A DNA stretch of 64,000 nucleotides from JBCCFK01 sp965262315 (GCA_965262315.1 CBDHFJ010000105.1:1-64000), one strand, 5' to 3'; shown: positions 41,246 to 50,987, counted from the first letter of the stretch. Notes: generated from the letters alone by a model not told the origin. Made by a program: numbers and translations.

Positions 41246-44194
41246 GTGCAACGTCGCCTTCCCGTGTCGCTCCAGGTCACCTGGACCGATGGCGGCGCGG
41301 CATTCTGGGGCTGGGAGCACGGCCGCTCGCTGCCCGGCGACCAGCTTCGGCGGGTGGCCGGGGGCATCCTCGGGTCCTGGTGGGCCACCCGTGAGGCCGA
41401 CCTCGACGCGGTCGTGGTGCCGGTCCCGGACCACGACGTCCTGCACGCGTCCGCATTGCTCGCGTCGCCGCGCACGGTCGTGGACCTCATGGCCGACCGC
41501 TACCCGGCGGGGGAGTGGAGCCCGTCGTTGCGGTGGCTCCACGGCGCCGCGTCGCTGTGCATCGACGCGGCGGTCACCGGCCTGATCCTGCCGACCCTCG
41601 AGACCACGGGTCTGCGCTGGCACGCCGGCTGGGAGCTGATCGACCACCCGGCCCTCGGCGAGCGGATCGACCGGCTGCTGGAGACCGTTCCTCCGGTCCT
41701 GTTGGCGGGAGGCTCCGCCGACGCTCGAGCCGTCATCGATCGCCTGGCCGACGCGTCGTGTCGCCGGGCCCTGTCCGCAGCGCAGTGGAAGCCGCCCCTG
41801 CCGCGGTCACGTTCCGCCCATGTGGTGGCCGCCCGGCGGGTGGCCACCGGGTTGCTCGACGAGGGCGGGGTCGTCGTCGGCGAGAACGAGCGCCACGAGG
41901 CCACGTTCGCGGTGTTGAGCTCGGCCATGAGCGAGGTCCGGTCGGCAGCCGAAGGCGCCACGCCGTTGGCCAGTCGGGGACGCCTCGAGCCCGGCGAACC
42001 CGGTGAGCCGTGGCGGCTGCAGTTCGAGGTGGTGTCCCAGGACGACCCCACCCAGGCGGTCGGCTGGCACGAGGTCCTCGACGGCACCCCGGCCGCGCAG
42101 GCGCTGGTGGACGGTCGCTCGCTGGCACCCGTGCGCCGGTACCTGCGCGACCTGTCGGGGCGTCTCGCGGCGCTGGTGCCGGGCCTCGACCGGCTGGACG
42201 ACGACGGGCCCGTCGGCGACATCGAGCTCGACCTGGACGAGGTGGCGCTCCTGCTGGTGGACGGCCTCGACCTGTGCGAGCGCGCCGGTGCACCGATCCT
42301 CGTTCCCAAGGGGCTGGTGCGTCGCAAGCTCCGGCTGACCGCCAAGGCCACCCCCACCGAGGGGGGCGGGGTCTCGGCCGACCTCGGCACCACCATGGTC
42401 GATGTCGACTGGGGCATGGCGATGGGCGACGACGCCCTGACCGAGCAGGAGCTGAAGGCGCTCGCCGATGCCCAGTCGGGTCTGGTGCAGCTTCGCGGCG
42501 AGTGGGTCCGGGTCGACACCGCGGAGGCCAGGGGAGCGCTCGCCGAGTTGACCGATCGTCGCTCCAGCCAGTCGCAGGTGTCGCCCGCGGAACTGTTGAA
42601 GGCGGCCGCCGAGGCCCTCGCCGCGGGCGACATCGAGTTCGAGACCGCCGAGTCCTCCAGCGACCACGTCAGCGCGGACAACTGGCTGACGGACCTGTTG
42701 GCGGGTCTGCCCGACGACGAGCTGCGCGAGGCCGACGAGCCGGCGCTCTTCTCGGGCGAGCTCCGGCCCTACCAGCGGCGGGCGGTGGGCTGGATGCAGT
42801 TCCTGGGCCGCCTGGGCCTCGGGGGCTGCCTGGCCGACGACATGGGCCTGGGCAAGACCCCGACCACGCTCGCGCACATCCAGGGTCGATCCGGTGCCCG
42901 ACCGACGTTGGTGCTGTGTCCGCTGTCGGTGGTGCACAACTGGGAGGCCGAAGCGGCCCGGTTCACGCCCACGCTGCGGGTCACCGTGGTGCACGGCCCC
43001 ACCCGACCCACCGGGGACAAGCTGCTCACGGTGGTGGGCGAGTCGGACCTGGTCATCAGCACCTATGGCACCGCCACCCGCGACATCGAGTTCCTCAGCG
43101 AGGTCGACTGGGAGCTCGTGGTCTGCGACGAGGCCCAGGCCATCAAGAACCACCACACCAACGCGGCCCAGGCGGTGCGTCAGCTCCAGGCCCAGCAGGT
43201 GATCGCGCTCACCGGTACGCCGGTCGAGAACCGGTTGGCCGAGCTGTGGGCGATTCTCGACGCGGTCAATCCTGGGATGCTCGGCGGGGTCACCTGGTTC
43301 CGCGACCGGTTCGCCACGCCGATCGAGCAGCGCGGCGACGAGCAGGCGCTCGAGGGCATGCGTCGGCTGACCGGACCGTTCGTGCTGCGTCGCACCAAGG
43401 CCGACAAGTCGCTGGTGCCCGACCTGCCCGACAAGGTCGAGTCCGTTGCCTGGGCCACGCTGACCGCCGAGCAGGCCGGGCTCTACCGAGCGGTGCTGGA
43501 CGACTTCCTGGCCGAGGCCGACGAAGAGGACGGGATGAAGCGGCGGGGGCTGGTGCTGGCCACGCTGACCCGCCTGAAGCAGATCTGCAATCACCCGGCG
43601 CACTTCCTGGGCGACGGCTCCACCATCGCCGGGCGCTCCGGGAAGCTGGAGCGGTTCGACGAGCTGGTCGAGGAGCTGCTCGACGCCGGCGAGCGGGCCC
43701 TGGTCTTCACTCAGTACAAGGGCATGGGTGATCTGCTCGCCGAGCATCTGGCGGAGCGGCTGGGCGACCGACCCGCGTTCCTGCATGGCGGCGTCGCGCG
43801 TGGTCGTCGCGAGCAGATGATCGAGGAGTTCCAGTCGGGCTCGGGCCTGCCGTTGCAGCTGGTGTCGCTCAAGGCGGGCGGCACCGGGCTCAACCTCACC
43901 GCGGCGAGTCGGGTCATCCACTACGACCGCTGGTGGAACCCGGCCGTCGAGGATCAGGCCACCGACCGTGCGTGGCGGATCGGCCAGACCCGCACCGTGT
44001 TCGTGCACAAGCTGGTCTGCCAGGGCACGCTCGAGGAGCGCATCGACGAGCTGCTGACCGAGAAGAAGGCGCTGGCCGATCGGGCCGTGGGGTCGGGCGA
44101 GAGTTGGCTCACCGAGATGAGCACCGACGAGCTGCGAGACCTGATGTCGCTGGACCCGCGGGTGGGGGTCGATGACACGAGGGCGGGGGCATGA
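41246..44194 (+). CDS. SNF2-family DEAD/DEAH-box helicase
   Basis: The 982-residue product has an N-terminal SNF2-associated region of about 500 residues and a C-terminal Swi2/Snf2 ATPase. Visible motifs are DDMGLGKTPTTLAHI (Walker A), VCDEAQAIKN (DEAH-type), ALTGTPVENR (motif III), FLHGGVARGRRE, and ATDRAWRIGQTRTV (motif VI). Such proteins translocate on double-stranded DNA and may act in repair. It overlaps the SWIM-finger gene by 4 bp, a pairing seen repeatedly in bacteria. The start is GTG 41246. Confidence 0.93.
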   Translation: MQRRLPVSLQVTWTDGGAAFWGWEHGRSLPGDQLRRVAGGILGSWWATREADLDAVVVPVPDHDVLHASALLASPRTVVDLMADRYPAGEWSPSLRWLHGAASLCIDAAVTGLILPTLETTGLRWHAGWELIDHPALGERIDRLLETVPPVLLAGGSADARAVIDRLADASCRRALSAAQWKPPLPRSRSAHVVAARRVATGLLDEGGVVVGENERHEATFAVLSSAMSEVRSAAEGATPLASRGRLEPGEPGEPWRLQFEVVSQDDPTQAVGWHEVLDGTPAAQALVDGRSLAPVRRYLRDLSGRLAALVPGLDRLDDDGPVGDIELDLDEVALLLVDGLDLCERAGAPILVPKGLVRRKLRLTAKATPTEGGGVSADLGTTMVDVDWGMAMGDDALTEQELKALADAQSGLVQLRGEWVRVDTAEARGALAELTDRRSSQSQVSPAELLKAAAEALAAGDIEFETAESSSDHVSADNWLTDLLAGLPDDELREADEPALFSGELRPYQRRAVGWMQFLGRLGLGGCLADDMGLGKTPTTLAHIQGRSGARPTLVLCPLSVVHNWEAEAARFTPTLRVTVVHGPTRPTGDKLLTVVGESDLVISTYGTATRDIEFLSEVDWELVVCDEAQAIKNHHTNAAQAVRQLQAQQVIALTGTPVENRLAELWAILDAVNPGMLGGVTWFRDRFATPIEQRGDEQALEGMRRLTGPFVLRRTKADKSLVPDLPDKVESVAWATLTAEQAGLYRAVLDDFLAEADEEDGMKRRGLVLATLTRLKQICNHPAHFLGDGSTIAGRSGKLERFDELVEELLDAGERALVFTQYKGMGDLLAEHLAERLGDRPAFLHGGVARGRREQMIEEFQSGSGLPLQLVSLKAGGTGLNLTAASRVIHYDRWWNPAVEDQATDRAWRIGQTRTVFVHKLVCQGTLEERIDELLTEKKALADRAVGSGESWLTEMSTDELRDLMSLDPRVGVDDTRAGA

Positions 44195-44992
44195 GCCGGC
44201 TCTCGAACGTGGAGGCCCAGCAGCTCGCCGAGCTGGCGGCGGTCCTGGCCGAGGGCGCCCGGCTCAGCCGCGGCCGCCAGTACCAGAAGCGGGGGCAGGT
44301 CATGGACCTGGTGGTCGAGGCCGAGGCGGTCACCGCGTCGGTGCGTGGCTCCCGCGACGAGCCGTACGACGTCACCATCGCCTGTACCGCGGCCGGCGAG
44401 AACGAGCGCTCCGCGGCGGCGGTCGACCCGGCTGCGGTCGTTCCGGGTGCCTTGGACATCGCGTTCACCTGTCACTGCCCGGACTGGGGGGACCCCTGCA
44501 AGCACGGCGTGGCCGTGCTGCTGGCGTTCGCGCGAGAGGTGGACGACGACCCGTCGCTGCTCCTGCGCTGGCGCGGCATCGACGACCTCACCCCGCCGCC
44601 GCCGGCGGGAACCGAGTCGCTCAACGCCCCGCCTCCCGAGGCCGCGCCGACCCGACCGGTGGGCCGTCCCAACCGCCCGTTGCCGTCGGCCCGGACCGTG
44701 CCGACGGCCCGCAACCTCCGGAGCCAGGCGGCGCCGGGACCGACCGTCGAGCCGTCGGAGGCCGGCGAGCCGACCGAGCCTCGTGGAGGTCGTGGAGGTC
44801 GTGGAGGTCGGCGGGCCACTCGACCGCTTCTTCACCGGCGAGATGCCCGAAGCCGGCGGGTTGGTGGGACCGCTTGCCGAGGTCCAGCTCGATGCCTACG
44901 GCCGTGTCCGCATCGAGGTCGAGAACGTCGACCTCGCGCCGTTGCTGGCCGACGCCCTCGAGACCATCGCCGATCACTGGCTCTCCCGCTGA
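44191..44992 (+). CDS. SWIM zinc-finger protein, frameshifted
   Basis: The first frame, from ATG 44191, contains the SWIM finger CHCPDWGDPCKH (CxCxnCxH) followed by GVAVLLAFAREVDDD, and a Pro-rich linker. At about 44779, in GAGCCTCGTGG next to three GTGGAGGTC units, the coding pattern moves to the +1 frame. It continues LVEVVEVVEVGGPLDRFFTG and EMPEAGG, and ends DALETIADHWLSR. One extra C explains it. SWIM proteins accompany SNF2 helicases and may help them bind DNA or protein. Confidence 0.85.
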
Positions 44993-45012
44993 CGTCGTCG
45001 GTGCCTCGCGGG

Positions 45013-45651
45013 TCAGTCGACGGTGACGATGCCGAAGCGTTCGATCTCGGCTCGGTCGAGGTGGTGCATTCCGTCGGGCGGCGCGGCTCGGATCGTGAAC
45101 CAGTAGAAGGCGTCGCTGCCGAGCATCTCGGTGTAGAAGGCGAGGTACGGCTGGTGTTCCGGTGCGTCGGGTTCGAAGTCGGTGGCCGTGGCGGTGAAGC
45201 CCTGCCACTCGTGGACTCCCAACAGCGCGCCCTCGCCCAGGTGTCGTTCGACACCGGCGATGAACAGGTCGACGCCGCCGGACTCTGCCCGGCCGCCCTC
45301 GGGCACCACCGTGGCCAGCCCCCGCGCCCGGATGACGCGGGCGATCTCGAAGGTGGCCTCGTCGTCGATGGAGCCGGTGACGTTGCGCAGCACGATGGTG
45401 TCGATCTCGGGGTGAGCCTCGAGGAGGTCGCTGAACTGTCCGACTGCCCGTCCGTTCACCGCGCCCTCGAGCACCACGGCGTCGCCGTCCACCTCGTAGT
45501 GCAGGAGGGTGACGCGGCTGAGCACTGCGTGGGTGGCGATCAGGCGCAACGGCGGGATCGTCACGATCGCGATCGTCGTAGCCACCAGCACGATCGCCGA
45601 ACACATCCCGAGCCGACGACCGATCGACGACCTCTGCCACCACCTGCGCAT
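45013..45651 (-). CDS. Membrane-anchored ClpP/crotonase-fold protein (COG3904-like)
   Basis: The 212-residue product has one N-terminal transmembrane segment (MCSAIVLVATTIAIVTIPPL). The soluble part resembles predicted periplasmic ClpP-like proteins: DAVVLEGAVNGRAVGQFSDL, then HPEIDTIVLRN, and GGRAESGGVDLFIAGVERHL, in which Ser of AESGG is at the usual nucleophile position. GVHEWQGF follows, where His would be the partner. The substrate is unknown and peptidase activity is only inferred. Confidence 0.65.
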   Translation of the reverse strand: MRRWWQRSSIGRRLGMCSAIVLVATTIAIVTIPPLRLIATHAVLSRVTLLHYEVDGDAVVLEGAVNGRAVGQFSDLLEAHPEIDTIVLRNVTGSIDDEATFEIARVIRARGLATVVPEGGRAESGGVDLFIAGVERHLGEGALLGVHEWQGFTATATDFEPDAPEHQPYLAFYTEMLGSDAFYWFTIRAAPPDGMHHLDRAEIERFGIVTVD

Positions 45652-45850
45652 GCGCTCGACGGTGACGGATCGTCCCGACCGCGACCATCGGCCGGTCGGA
45701 GGGTTCCGGCCTCGTCCATTCGGTCGATCGCCCGGAGTCCCTCGCACGGAAACGCCGCCCGTCAGTCGACCGGAGCGCACCAACGACGGTGTCGCCGGAA
45801 GGGGACCTCGGTCCTGGCGGGACCCGTCTGGGGTCGGCGACGATTGGTGG

Positions 45851-46471
45851 ATGACCGAGAACGTGATCGAGGTGTTCGCCGACATCGTCTGCCCGTTCAC
45901 CCATGTGGGGCTCCAACGGCTGGTCGAACGTCGACATGAGGTGGGCGGCGACGACGTGCGGCTCGTCGTTCGGGCCCTCCCGCTGGAGATGATCAACGGG
46001 TCCCCGATGAAGGGCGACGCCGTGGCTGCGAAAGTGAGACTCCTTCGCGAGCAGGTCAGTCCCGACCTGTTCGCGGGGTTCGACCCGTCGGCGTTCCCGA
46101 CGAGTTCGCTCCAGGCGTTGGCGCTCACCGATGCCGGCTATCGGCAGGACGCGGCGACGGGCGAGGCCATTGCCCTGGAGCTCCGCCGCATGCTGTTCGA
46201 CGACGGCATCGACGTCTCGCGCCCGGAGGTGCTGGCCGAGGTGGCCGACCGCCACGGCATCGCCTTCGACGATCCGGCCGACGAGGCGGGCGTGCTTGCC
46301 GATCTCGAGGAGAGCCGTGAGCGGGGGGTCGTCGGCTCCCCACACTTCTTCACGCCGGGCGGCGAGAGCTTGTTCTGCCCCACCCTGGAGCTGACCAAGA
46401 CCGATCACGGCCTCGACATCTCCCTGGACCTGGACCGCTTCGCCCACCTCGTCGACACCAGCTTTCGGTAG
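45851..46471 (+). CDS. DsbA-family thioredoxin-fold protein (FrnE-like)
   Basis: The 206-residue protein starts MTENVIEVFADIVCPFTHVG. Its thioredoxin fold with a helical insertion and ending GVVGSPHFFTPGGESLFCPT fits the FrnE/HCCA isomerase subgroup of DsbA. The active site CPFTH has only one Cys, so it may not be a disulfide oxidase. The cis-Pro segment VGSPHFF is present. The start was chosen at ATG 45851 because the family begins here. Confidence 0.82.
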   Translation: MTENVIEVFADIVCPFTHVGLQRLVERRHEVGGDDVRLVVRALPLEMINGSPMKGDAVAAKVRLLREQVSPDLFAGFDPSAFPTSSLQALALTDAGYRQDAATGEAIALELRRMLFDDGIDVSRPEVLAEVADRHGIAFDDPADEAGVLADLEESRERGVVGSPHFFTPGGESLFCPTLELTKTDHGLDISLDLDRFAHLVDTSFR

Positions 46472-46512
46472 CGAGCGTCGACGCTGAGTTGAAACGCGCC
46501 GTGGTCTTGCCA

Positions 46513-46560
46513 CATCTGGCAGATCTTGGCGCAGGCGTCGCGCGTTGGATCTGCCAGATG
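46513..46560. repeat. Intergenic inverted repeat CATCTGGCAGATC...GATCTGCCAGATG
   Basis: Perfect 13-bp arms at 46513-46525 and 46548-46560 enclose a 22-nt loop. It sits between the DsbA-like gene and asd, in the position of a terminator. The TCTGCCAG core is shared with the hairpins at 61395-61506. Confidence 0.8.
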
Positions 46561-46629
46561 CGGCCGAGACACACACTCCGGCCCCGAAACCGCTGGGGCC
46601 TGGACCCGACCCGCCGGTAGCCTGACGGC

Positions 46630-47655
46630 ATGCATGTGGGAATCGTCGGCGCCACCGGTCAGGTCGGTGGGGTCATGCGCAACATCCTCGTCGAGCGGGA
46701 CTTCCCGATCGACAGCATCCGGTTCTTCGCCTCGGCGCGAAGCGCGGGACGCACCATCGAGTTCCAGGGTGAGGAGATCACCGTCGAGGACGCGGCCACC
46801 GCGGACTGGAGCGGCCTCGACATCGCCCTGTTCTCGGCCGGCGGCACCACCTCCAAGGCCATCGCCGAGACCGTCGCCGCCGCGGGCGTCACGGTCATCG
46901 ACAACTCGTCGGCCTGGCGGATGCACCCCGAGGTCCCCCTGGTGGTCCCCGAGGTCAACGAGCACGCGCTCGACGACGTCCCCAAGGGCATCATCGCGAA
47001 CCCCAACTGCACCACCATGGTGGCCATGCCGGTGCTCAAGCCCCTCGACATCGAGGCCGGGCTCGAGCGCATGATCATCAGCAGCTACCAGGCCACTTCC
47101 GGTGCCGGGCTCAGCGGTGTGGAAGAGCTGGACGAGCAGATCCAGAAGGTCGGCGACGGCGCCGCAGCCCTCACCCACGACGGGAGCGCCGTCGAGGTGC
47201 CTGCCGGCGACAACTTCGGCGAGCCCATCGCCTTCAACGTCGTCCCCAAGTGCGGTGGGATCGTCGACGACGGCCTGCTCGAGACCTCCGAGGAGCAGAA
47301 GCTGCGCTTCGAGAGCCGCAAGATCCTCGAGCTGCCCGACCTCGCCGTCTCCGCCACCTGCGTGCGGGTGCCGGTCTTCACCGGGCATTCGCTCGCCATC
47401 ACCGCCGGCTTCCGAAACCCGATCTCGCCCCAGCGCGCGACCGAGCTGCTCGCCGGCGCAGCCGGAGTCGTCCTGGACGACGTGCCCACGCCCATCAAGT
47501 CCGCAGGTGTCGACGACACCTTCGTCGGTCGCATCCGCCCCGACGACGTGTTCGAGAACGGGCTCTCGCTGTTCGTCTCCGGCGACAACCTGCGCAAGGG
47601 CGCCGCCCTCAACGCCGTCCAGATCGCCGAAGCCGTCCTGGCCCGCCGCGGCTGA
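46630..47655 (+). CDS. asd: Aspartate-semialdehyde dehydrogenase
   Basis: The 341-residue product begins MHVGIVGATGQVGGVMRNIL (NADP-binding). VIDNSSAWRM, the catalytic Cys in GIIANPNCTTMVAMPVL, SSYQATSGAGLSG and the catalytic His in RVPVFTGHSLAITAGF are conserved. It reduces aspartyl phosphate to the semialdehyde, the step after LysC. It is transcribed alone here; between lysC and asd stand the SNF2/SWIM genes and others. Confidence 0.96.
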   Translation: MHVGIVGATGQVGGVMRNILVERDFPIDSIRFFASARSAGRTIEFQGEEITVEDAATADWSGLDIALFSAGGTTSKAIAETVAAAGVTVIDNSSAWRMHPEVPLVVPEVNEHALDDVPKGIIANPNCTTMVAMPVLKPLDIEAGLERMIISSYQATSGAGLSGVEELDEQIQKVGDGAAALTHDGSAVEVPAGDNFGEPIAFNVVPKCGGIVDDGLLETSEEQKLRFESRKILELPDLAVSATCVRVPVFTGHSLAITAGFRNPISPQRATELLAGAAGVVLDDVPTPIKSAGVDDTFVGRIRPDDVFENGLSLFVSGDNLRKGAALNAVQIAEAVLARRG

Positions 47656-47687
47656 GAACGCTCGGCAACCCGCTACCTTCAGGCGCC

Positions 47688-49053
47688 ATGCGGCTCCTCG
47701 CGCTCGTCCTGTCCGTGTTCCTGCTCGCCGCGGCGTGTGGAGGTGATGACGACACCGGCACCGACGCGGCCGACCTGCCCGACGTCGAGGCTCCGGCCTC
47801 GACCGACGACGAGGCGGCCGGCGACGACGGCGCGGCCGAGCCCGCCGACGACGGTGACGCCACCGACACCACCGACACCGCCCCCGGATCGAGCGACGGA
47901 TCGGGTGGCCCCCAGGTCGGCGACCACTGGCACGCCGCCTACGGCATCTTCATCTGCGACGGGTTCGCCGACCCGATCTTCGACCAGTCCGACCCCGAGG
48001 GCATCCACAGCCACGCCGACGGCGTCATCCACATCCACCCCTTCCTCGAGAGCGCGGCCGGTGACAACGCCACCCTCGGCAAGTTCTTCGAGGCGGTCCA
48101 GCTGGAGCTGACCGACACCGGCATCGTCGGCGAAGGCGGTTCGCTCGAAGGAGGGCTTCGAGTGCGCCGAGGGACCGGCGGAGTTCTCGGTCCACCGCTG
48201 GCACCTCTATGGCCTCGACGAGGAGCCGGCGATCGTCACCGACGGTGTCGCCGACATCCGCTTCGTCGAAGACCTCGAGATCTACACCATCGCCATGGCG
48301 GCACCGGGCACCGAGATCCCGCCACCGCCGTCGATCCCGTCCCTGGGCAGCCTCTCCGACGTCGACGCCGACCAGCTCCCCGAGCTCCCCGACGGGTTCA
48401 CCGTCGCCGTGGTCGAGCCGCCCGGCGAGGGAGCGTCGATCAGCGGTGAGACACCGTGCCCCGAGGCGGACGGCTCCTCGCCTCGCACCACCCGCTTCGA
48501 GCAGGCGCCGCCGCTGTGCATCGATCCGGCGCTGACCTACACCGCCACCTTCGTCACCAACTACGGCGACGTCGTGGTGGAGCTCGACACCGAGAACGTG
48601 CCCGACACCGTGAACAACTTCGTCGTCCTGGCCCGCTACGGCTACTACGACGGCACCGCCATGTTCCGGACGGCGCCGTCGATCGCCATCATCCAGGGTG
48701 GTGCGCCCCACGCCAACAACGGTGCCGACCAGGGACCCGGCTACACGATCCAGGACGAGGCCGACGGCTTCACCTACCAGCCTGGCGACTTGGCCATGGC
48801 CCGGACCCAGGCCCCCAACAGCGCCAGCGCCCAGTACTTCTTCTCCACCGGTCCCGAGACCGCCAATCTCGACGGTCCGCCCGGGAACCCCGACGGATCG
48901 GGTCGAGGCACCTACGTCGTGTTCGGCAGCACCGTGGAGGGCTTCGAGGTGCTGACCGAGATCATCTCGCTGCACGTGGACGACGCCCGTCTGAACGGCG
49001 GTGGCCCGGGTCAGCCCGTCATCGTCGAGACCGTGCTGATCGACGAGTCCTGA
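47688..49053 (+). CDS. Lipoprotein with cyclophilin-type peptidyl-prolyl isomerase domain, frameshifted
   Basis: The first frame starts MRLLALVLSVFLLAAACGGD with a lipobox (AAAC, Cys17), then an acidic linker. Next comes a His-rich domain, HWHAAYGIFICDGFADPIFD and HSHADGVIHIHPFLESAAGD. At about 48150 the coding pattern moves to the +1 frame (EGFECAEGPAEFSVHRWHLY), with one extra G in GAAGGAGGGC. A cyclophilin domain follows from about 48530: TNYGDVVVELDTENVPDTVN, TAMFRTAPSIAIIQGG and NSASAQYFFST. It likely assists folding outside the membrane. Its stop overlaps the next ATG (TGATG). Confidence 0.85.
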
Positions 49054-49307
49054 TGGAGATCCGAGCGTTCCAGGAGCTCATGGAGGAGCTCTACGGCGAG
49101 GGTGACCGCGAGCGCGGTGTCCCCTCCACGGTCGCGTGGTTGGCCGAAGAGGTCGGTGAGCTCGCCCAAGCCGTCCGCAAGGGCACCAGGGAACAGCAGC
49201 TCCACGAGTTCGGCGACGTCCTGGCCTGGCTGGCCTCCCTCGCCAACCAGATGGACATCGACCTCACCCAAGCCGCCCAACGCTACGTCGACGACCCGCC
49301 CCTGTGA
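49053..49307 (+). CDS. MazG-like nucleotide pyrophosphohydrolase domain protein
   Basis: This 84-residue protein contains the all-alpha NTP pyrophosphohydrolase pattern: TVAWLAEEVGELAQAVRKGT with the EExxE metal motif, then EFGDVLAWLASLANQM with a second acidic pair, E and D. It is shorter than full MazG and would act as a dimer or tetramer, cleaving nucleoside triphosphates. It is coupled to the lipoprotein gene (TGATG). Confidence 0.85.
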   Translation: MEIRAFQELMEELYGEGDRERGVPSTVAWLAEEVGELAQAVRKGTREQQLHEFGDVLAWLASLANQMDIDLTQAAQRYVDDPPL

Positions 49308-49344
49308 CTCGCCACGATCGCAGCTTCGGGCCCCGGGGGGCCCT

Positions 49345-49559
49345 CTGGCTGCTCCGTGGAATGCCGGCGGCCCCGTTCGTTCGACCGGCGGAGCCGTCCG
49401 AACTCCCTCATCGCTCACCGCGCGGGCTGCCGGGTATTCGTTGATCGCGACGCGTCGGATGCCGCCCGTCGACCTGTGTGCTGGCTGCTCCGTGGAATGC
49501 CGGCGGCCCCGTTCGTTCGACCGGCGAAGCCGTCCGAACTCCCTCATCGCTCACCGCGC
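49345..49559. repeat. Two 79-bp direct repeats
   Basis: Copies at 49345-49423 and 49481-49559, both starting CTGGCTGCTCCGTGGAATGC, differ by one base. They lie in the gene-free stretch between the MazG-like gene and the DUF2236 gene, with 57 bp between them. I see no terminal inverted repeats or coding content. They could be a dispersed intergenic repeat family. Confidence 0.9.
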
Positions 49560-49579
49560 ACGCTGCTGGCTGCCCGATC

Positions 49580-50422
49580 TCAGGCCTCTCGGGCGGCGCT
49601 GAGGCTCCAGTCGAGGACGCGGATCAGGGACTGCGCCGCGGGGCGGACCGCGACCGTCTCGGTGACGGGCAGGCGCGGGAGCCAGAGCTTGCGGCGGGCC
49701 CAACCGGGGAGGCTGGCCACCGCGCCGCTCCACAGGACCGCGTACGGCCCGCGGAAGTGCACGGGGAGGGGCGGGAACGCGATGAACCACAGCGCCTCGC
49801 GGCTCTGGCGGTTGAGCCTGAGCTCGGGACGGTAGCTCTGCAGGAGCCGGTCGAGGTCCTGGACTGTGCGGGGGGCGTCGGTCACGCCGAGCATCTCGCC
49901 GATCGTGGCCATCTCGGCCACATAACGATCGGCCGTGGCCGCGTCGGTGGGGCCGGATCCGAACCGACGCTTGGCGTCGAGGAAGCTGTCGACCTCGGTG
50001 GCGTGCACCCAGGCGAGCAGGTGCGGATCGTTGGCCTCGTACGGCGCGCCGTCGGGGGTGGTGCCTCGGACCCGATCGTGGATGCTGCGCACGATGGCCA
50101 CTGCCTGCTCGGCATCGGCCACGGTACCGAAGGTGGTGGCGCCGAGGAACTGGCTGGTCCGCTGCAGGCGACCGAGGGGGTCGTCCTTGTAGGCCGAGTG
50201 GTCGGCCACGCCCGCCATGGTCGGCGGGTGCAGGGTCTGGAGCAGCAGCGCGCGGATGCCGCCGACGAGCATCGAGGCGTCACCGTGGACGTGCCAGGTC
50301 GCGCTGTCGGGACCGAACAGCCCATCTTCTGGGGGCAGCCTCCGGGGTTCGGCGTCACCCGCCAGGAGATGGCGGAGGCTGGCACCGATCCGGTCGCGGA
50401 TCGCGTCGACGGTCTGGCTCAC
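49580..50422 (-). CDS. DUF2236/MpaB-type oxygenase family protein
   Basis: The 280-residue product starts at GTG 50422. Characteristic segments are GGIRALLLQTLHPPTMAGVA (heme-distal region with HPP), LGATTFGTVADAEQAVAIVR, and LLAWVHATEVDSFLDA with the His often proposed as heme ligand. Family members include latex-clearing-protein-like heme proteins and mycotoxin-pathway MpaB; most bacterial ones are uncharacterised. Confidence 0.85.
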   Translation of the reverse strand: MSQTVDAIRDRIGASLRHLLAGDAEPRRLPPEDGLFGPDSATWHVHGDASMLVGGIRALLLQTLHPPTMAGVADHSAYKDDPLGRLQRTSQFLGATTFGTVADAEQAVAIVRSIHDRVRGTTPDGAPYEANDPHLLAWVHATEVDSFLDAKRRFGSGPTDAATADRYVAEMATIGEMLGVTDAPRTVQDLDRLLQSYRPELRLNRQSREALWFIAFPPLPVHFRGPYAVLWSGAVASLPGWARRKLWLPRLPVTETVAVRPAAQSLIRVLDWSLSAAREA

Positions 50423-50491
50423 GTCCTCACGGTACGCCCCGGGTCCGGACCCGGCCTGGTCGTCTGGGCCGGTTCACTCGGCTCGTCGCGC

Positions 50492-50899
50492 TCAGACTCG
50501 GCGACCGGACACCACCTCGGGCACGATCCGCATGTAGCGGGTCTTCTGGTTGGCCGCCCAGGTCTCGATGCCGAGCTGCTCGGCATCCACGAGGCCTTCG
50601 ATGTCGGAGATCTCTTCCGCCGTTCCGCGGATCACCACGCTCCAGGCGGTTCGGGTGATCGGATCGAGCACGTCGGCTTCGAAGGCGACCGCCCGGCCCA
50701 ACACCGCGGCGGCGAGCTTGGTGCCGGGGGCCGTGTTGATCACGATGGTCTCGCCGTCCACCTTGTAGTTCACCGGAAAGATGTCGGGCCGGTTGCGGAT
50801 CGACACCGCCAGCCTTCCGACCTCGGTGGTCCCGAGCAGATGCCAGCACTCGTTCGGCCCGAGCTCCTCGGGCGCCCGCACTCGCTCCACCTCCGTCAT
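50492..50899 (-). CDS. PPOX-class flavin/F420-binding protein
   Basis: The 135-residue protein has the short split-barrel pattern of the pyridoxamine-5'-phosphate-oxidase-like family: CWHLLGTTEVGRLAVSIRNR, then PDIFPVNYKVDGETIVINTA, GTKLAAAVLGRAVAFEADVL and TRTAWSVVIRGTAEEI. Such proteins bind FMN, F420 or heme. The role is unknown. The gene is divergent from the glutathione peroxidase gene. Confidence 0.88.
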   Translation of the reverse strand: MTEVERVRAPEELGPNECWHLLGTTEVGRLAVSIRNRPDIFPVNYKVDGETIVINTAPGTKLAAAVLGRAVAFEADVLDPITRTAWSVVIRGTAEEISDIEGLVDAEQLGIETWAANQKTRYMRIVPEVVSGRRV

Positions 50900-50987
50900 C
50901 GCTGACTCCTTCTGGCTGGTGGCCTGTGGTCCATGGTCCGCGCAGTCGAGCGCGACCCACCAGGGACTTCCGTCCTACGATGCGTCC

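Noticed and set aside
44781..44815. GTGGAGGTC triplicate as a regulatory repeat.
   Set aside because: It simply encodes Val-Glu-Val repeats in the corrected SWIM-protein frame.
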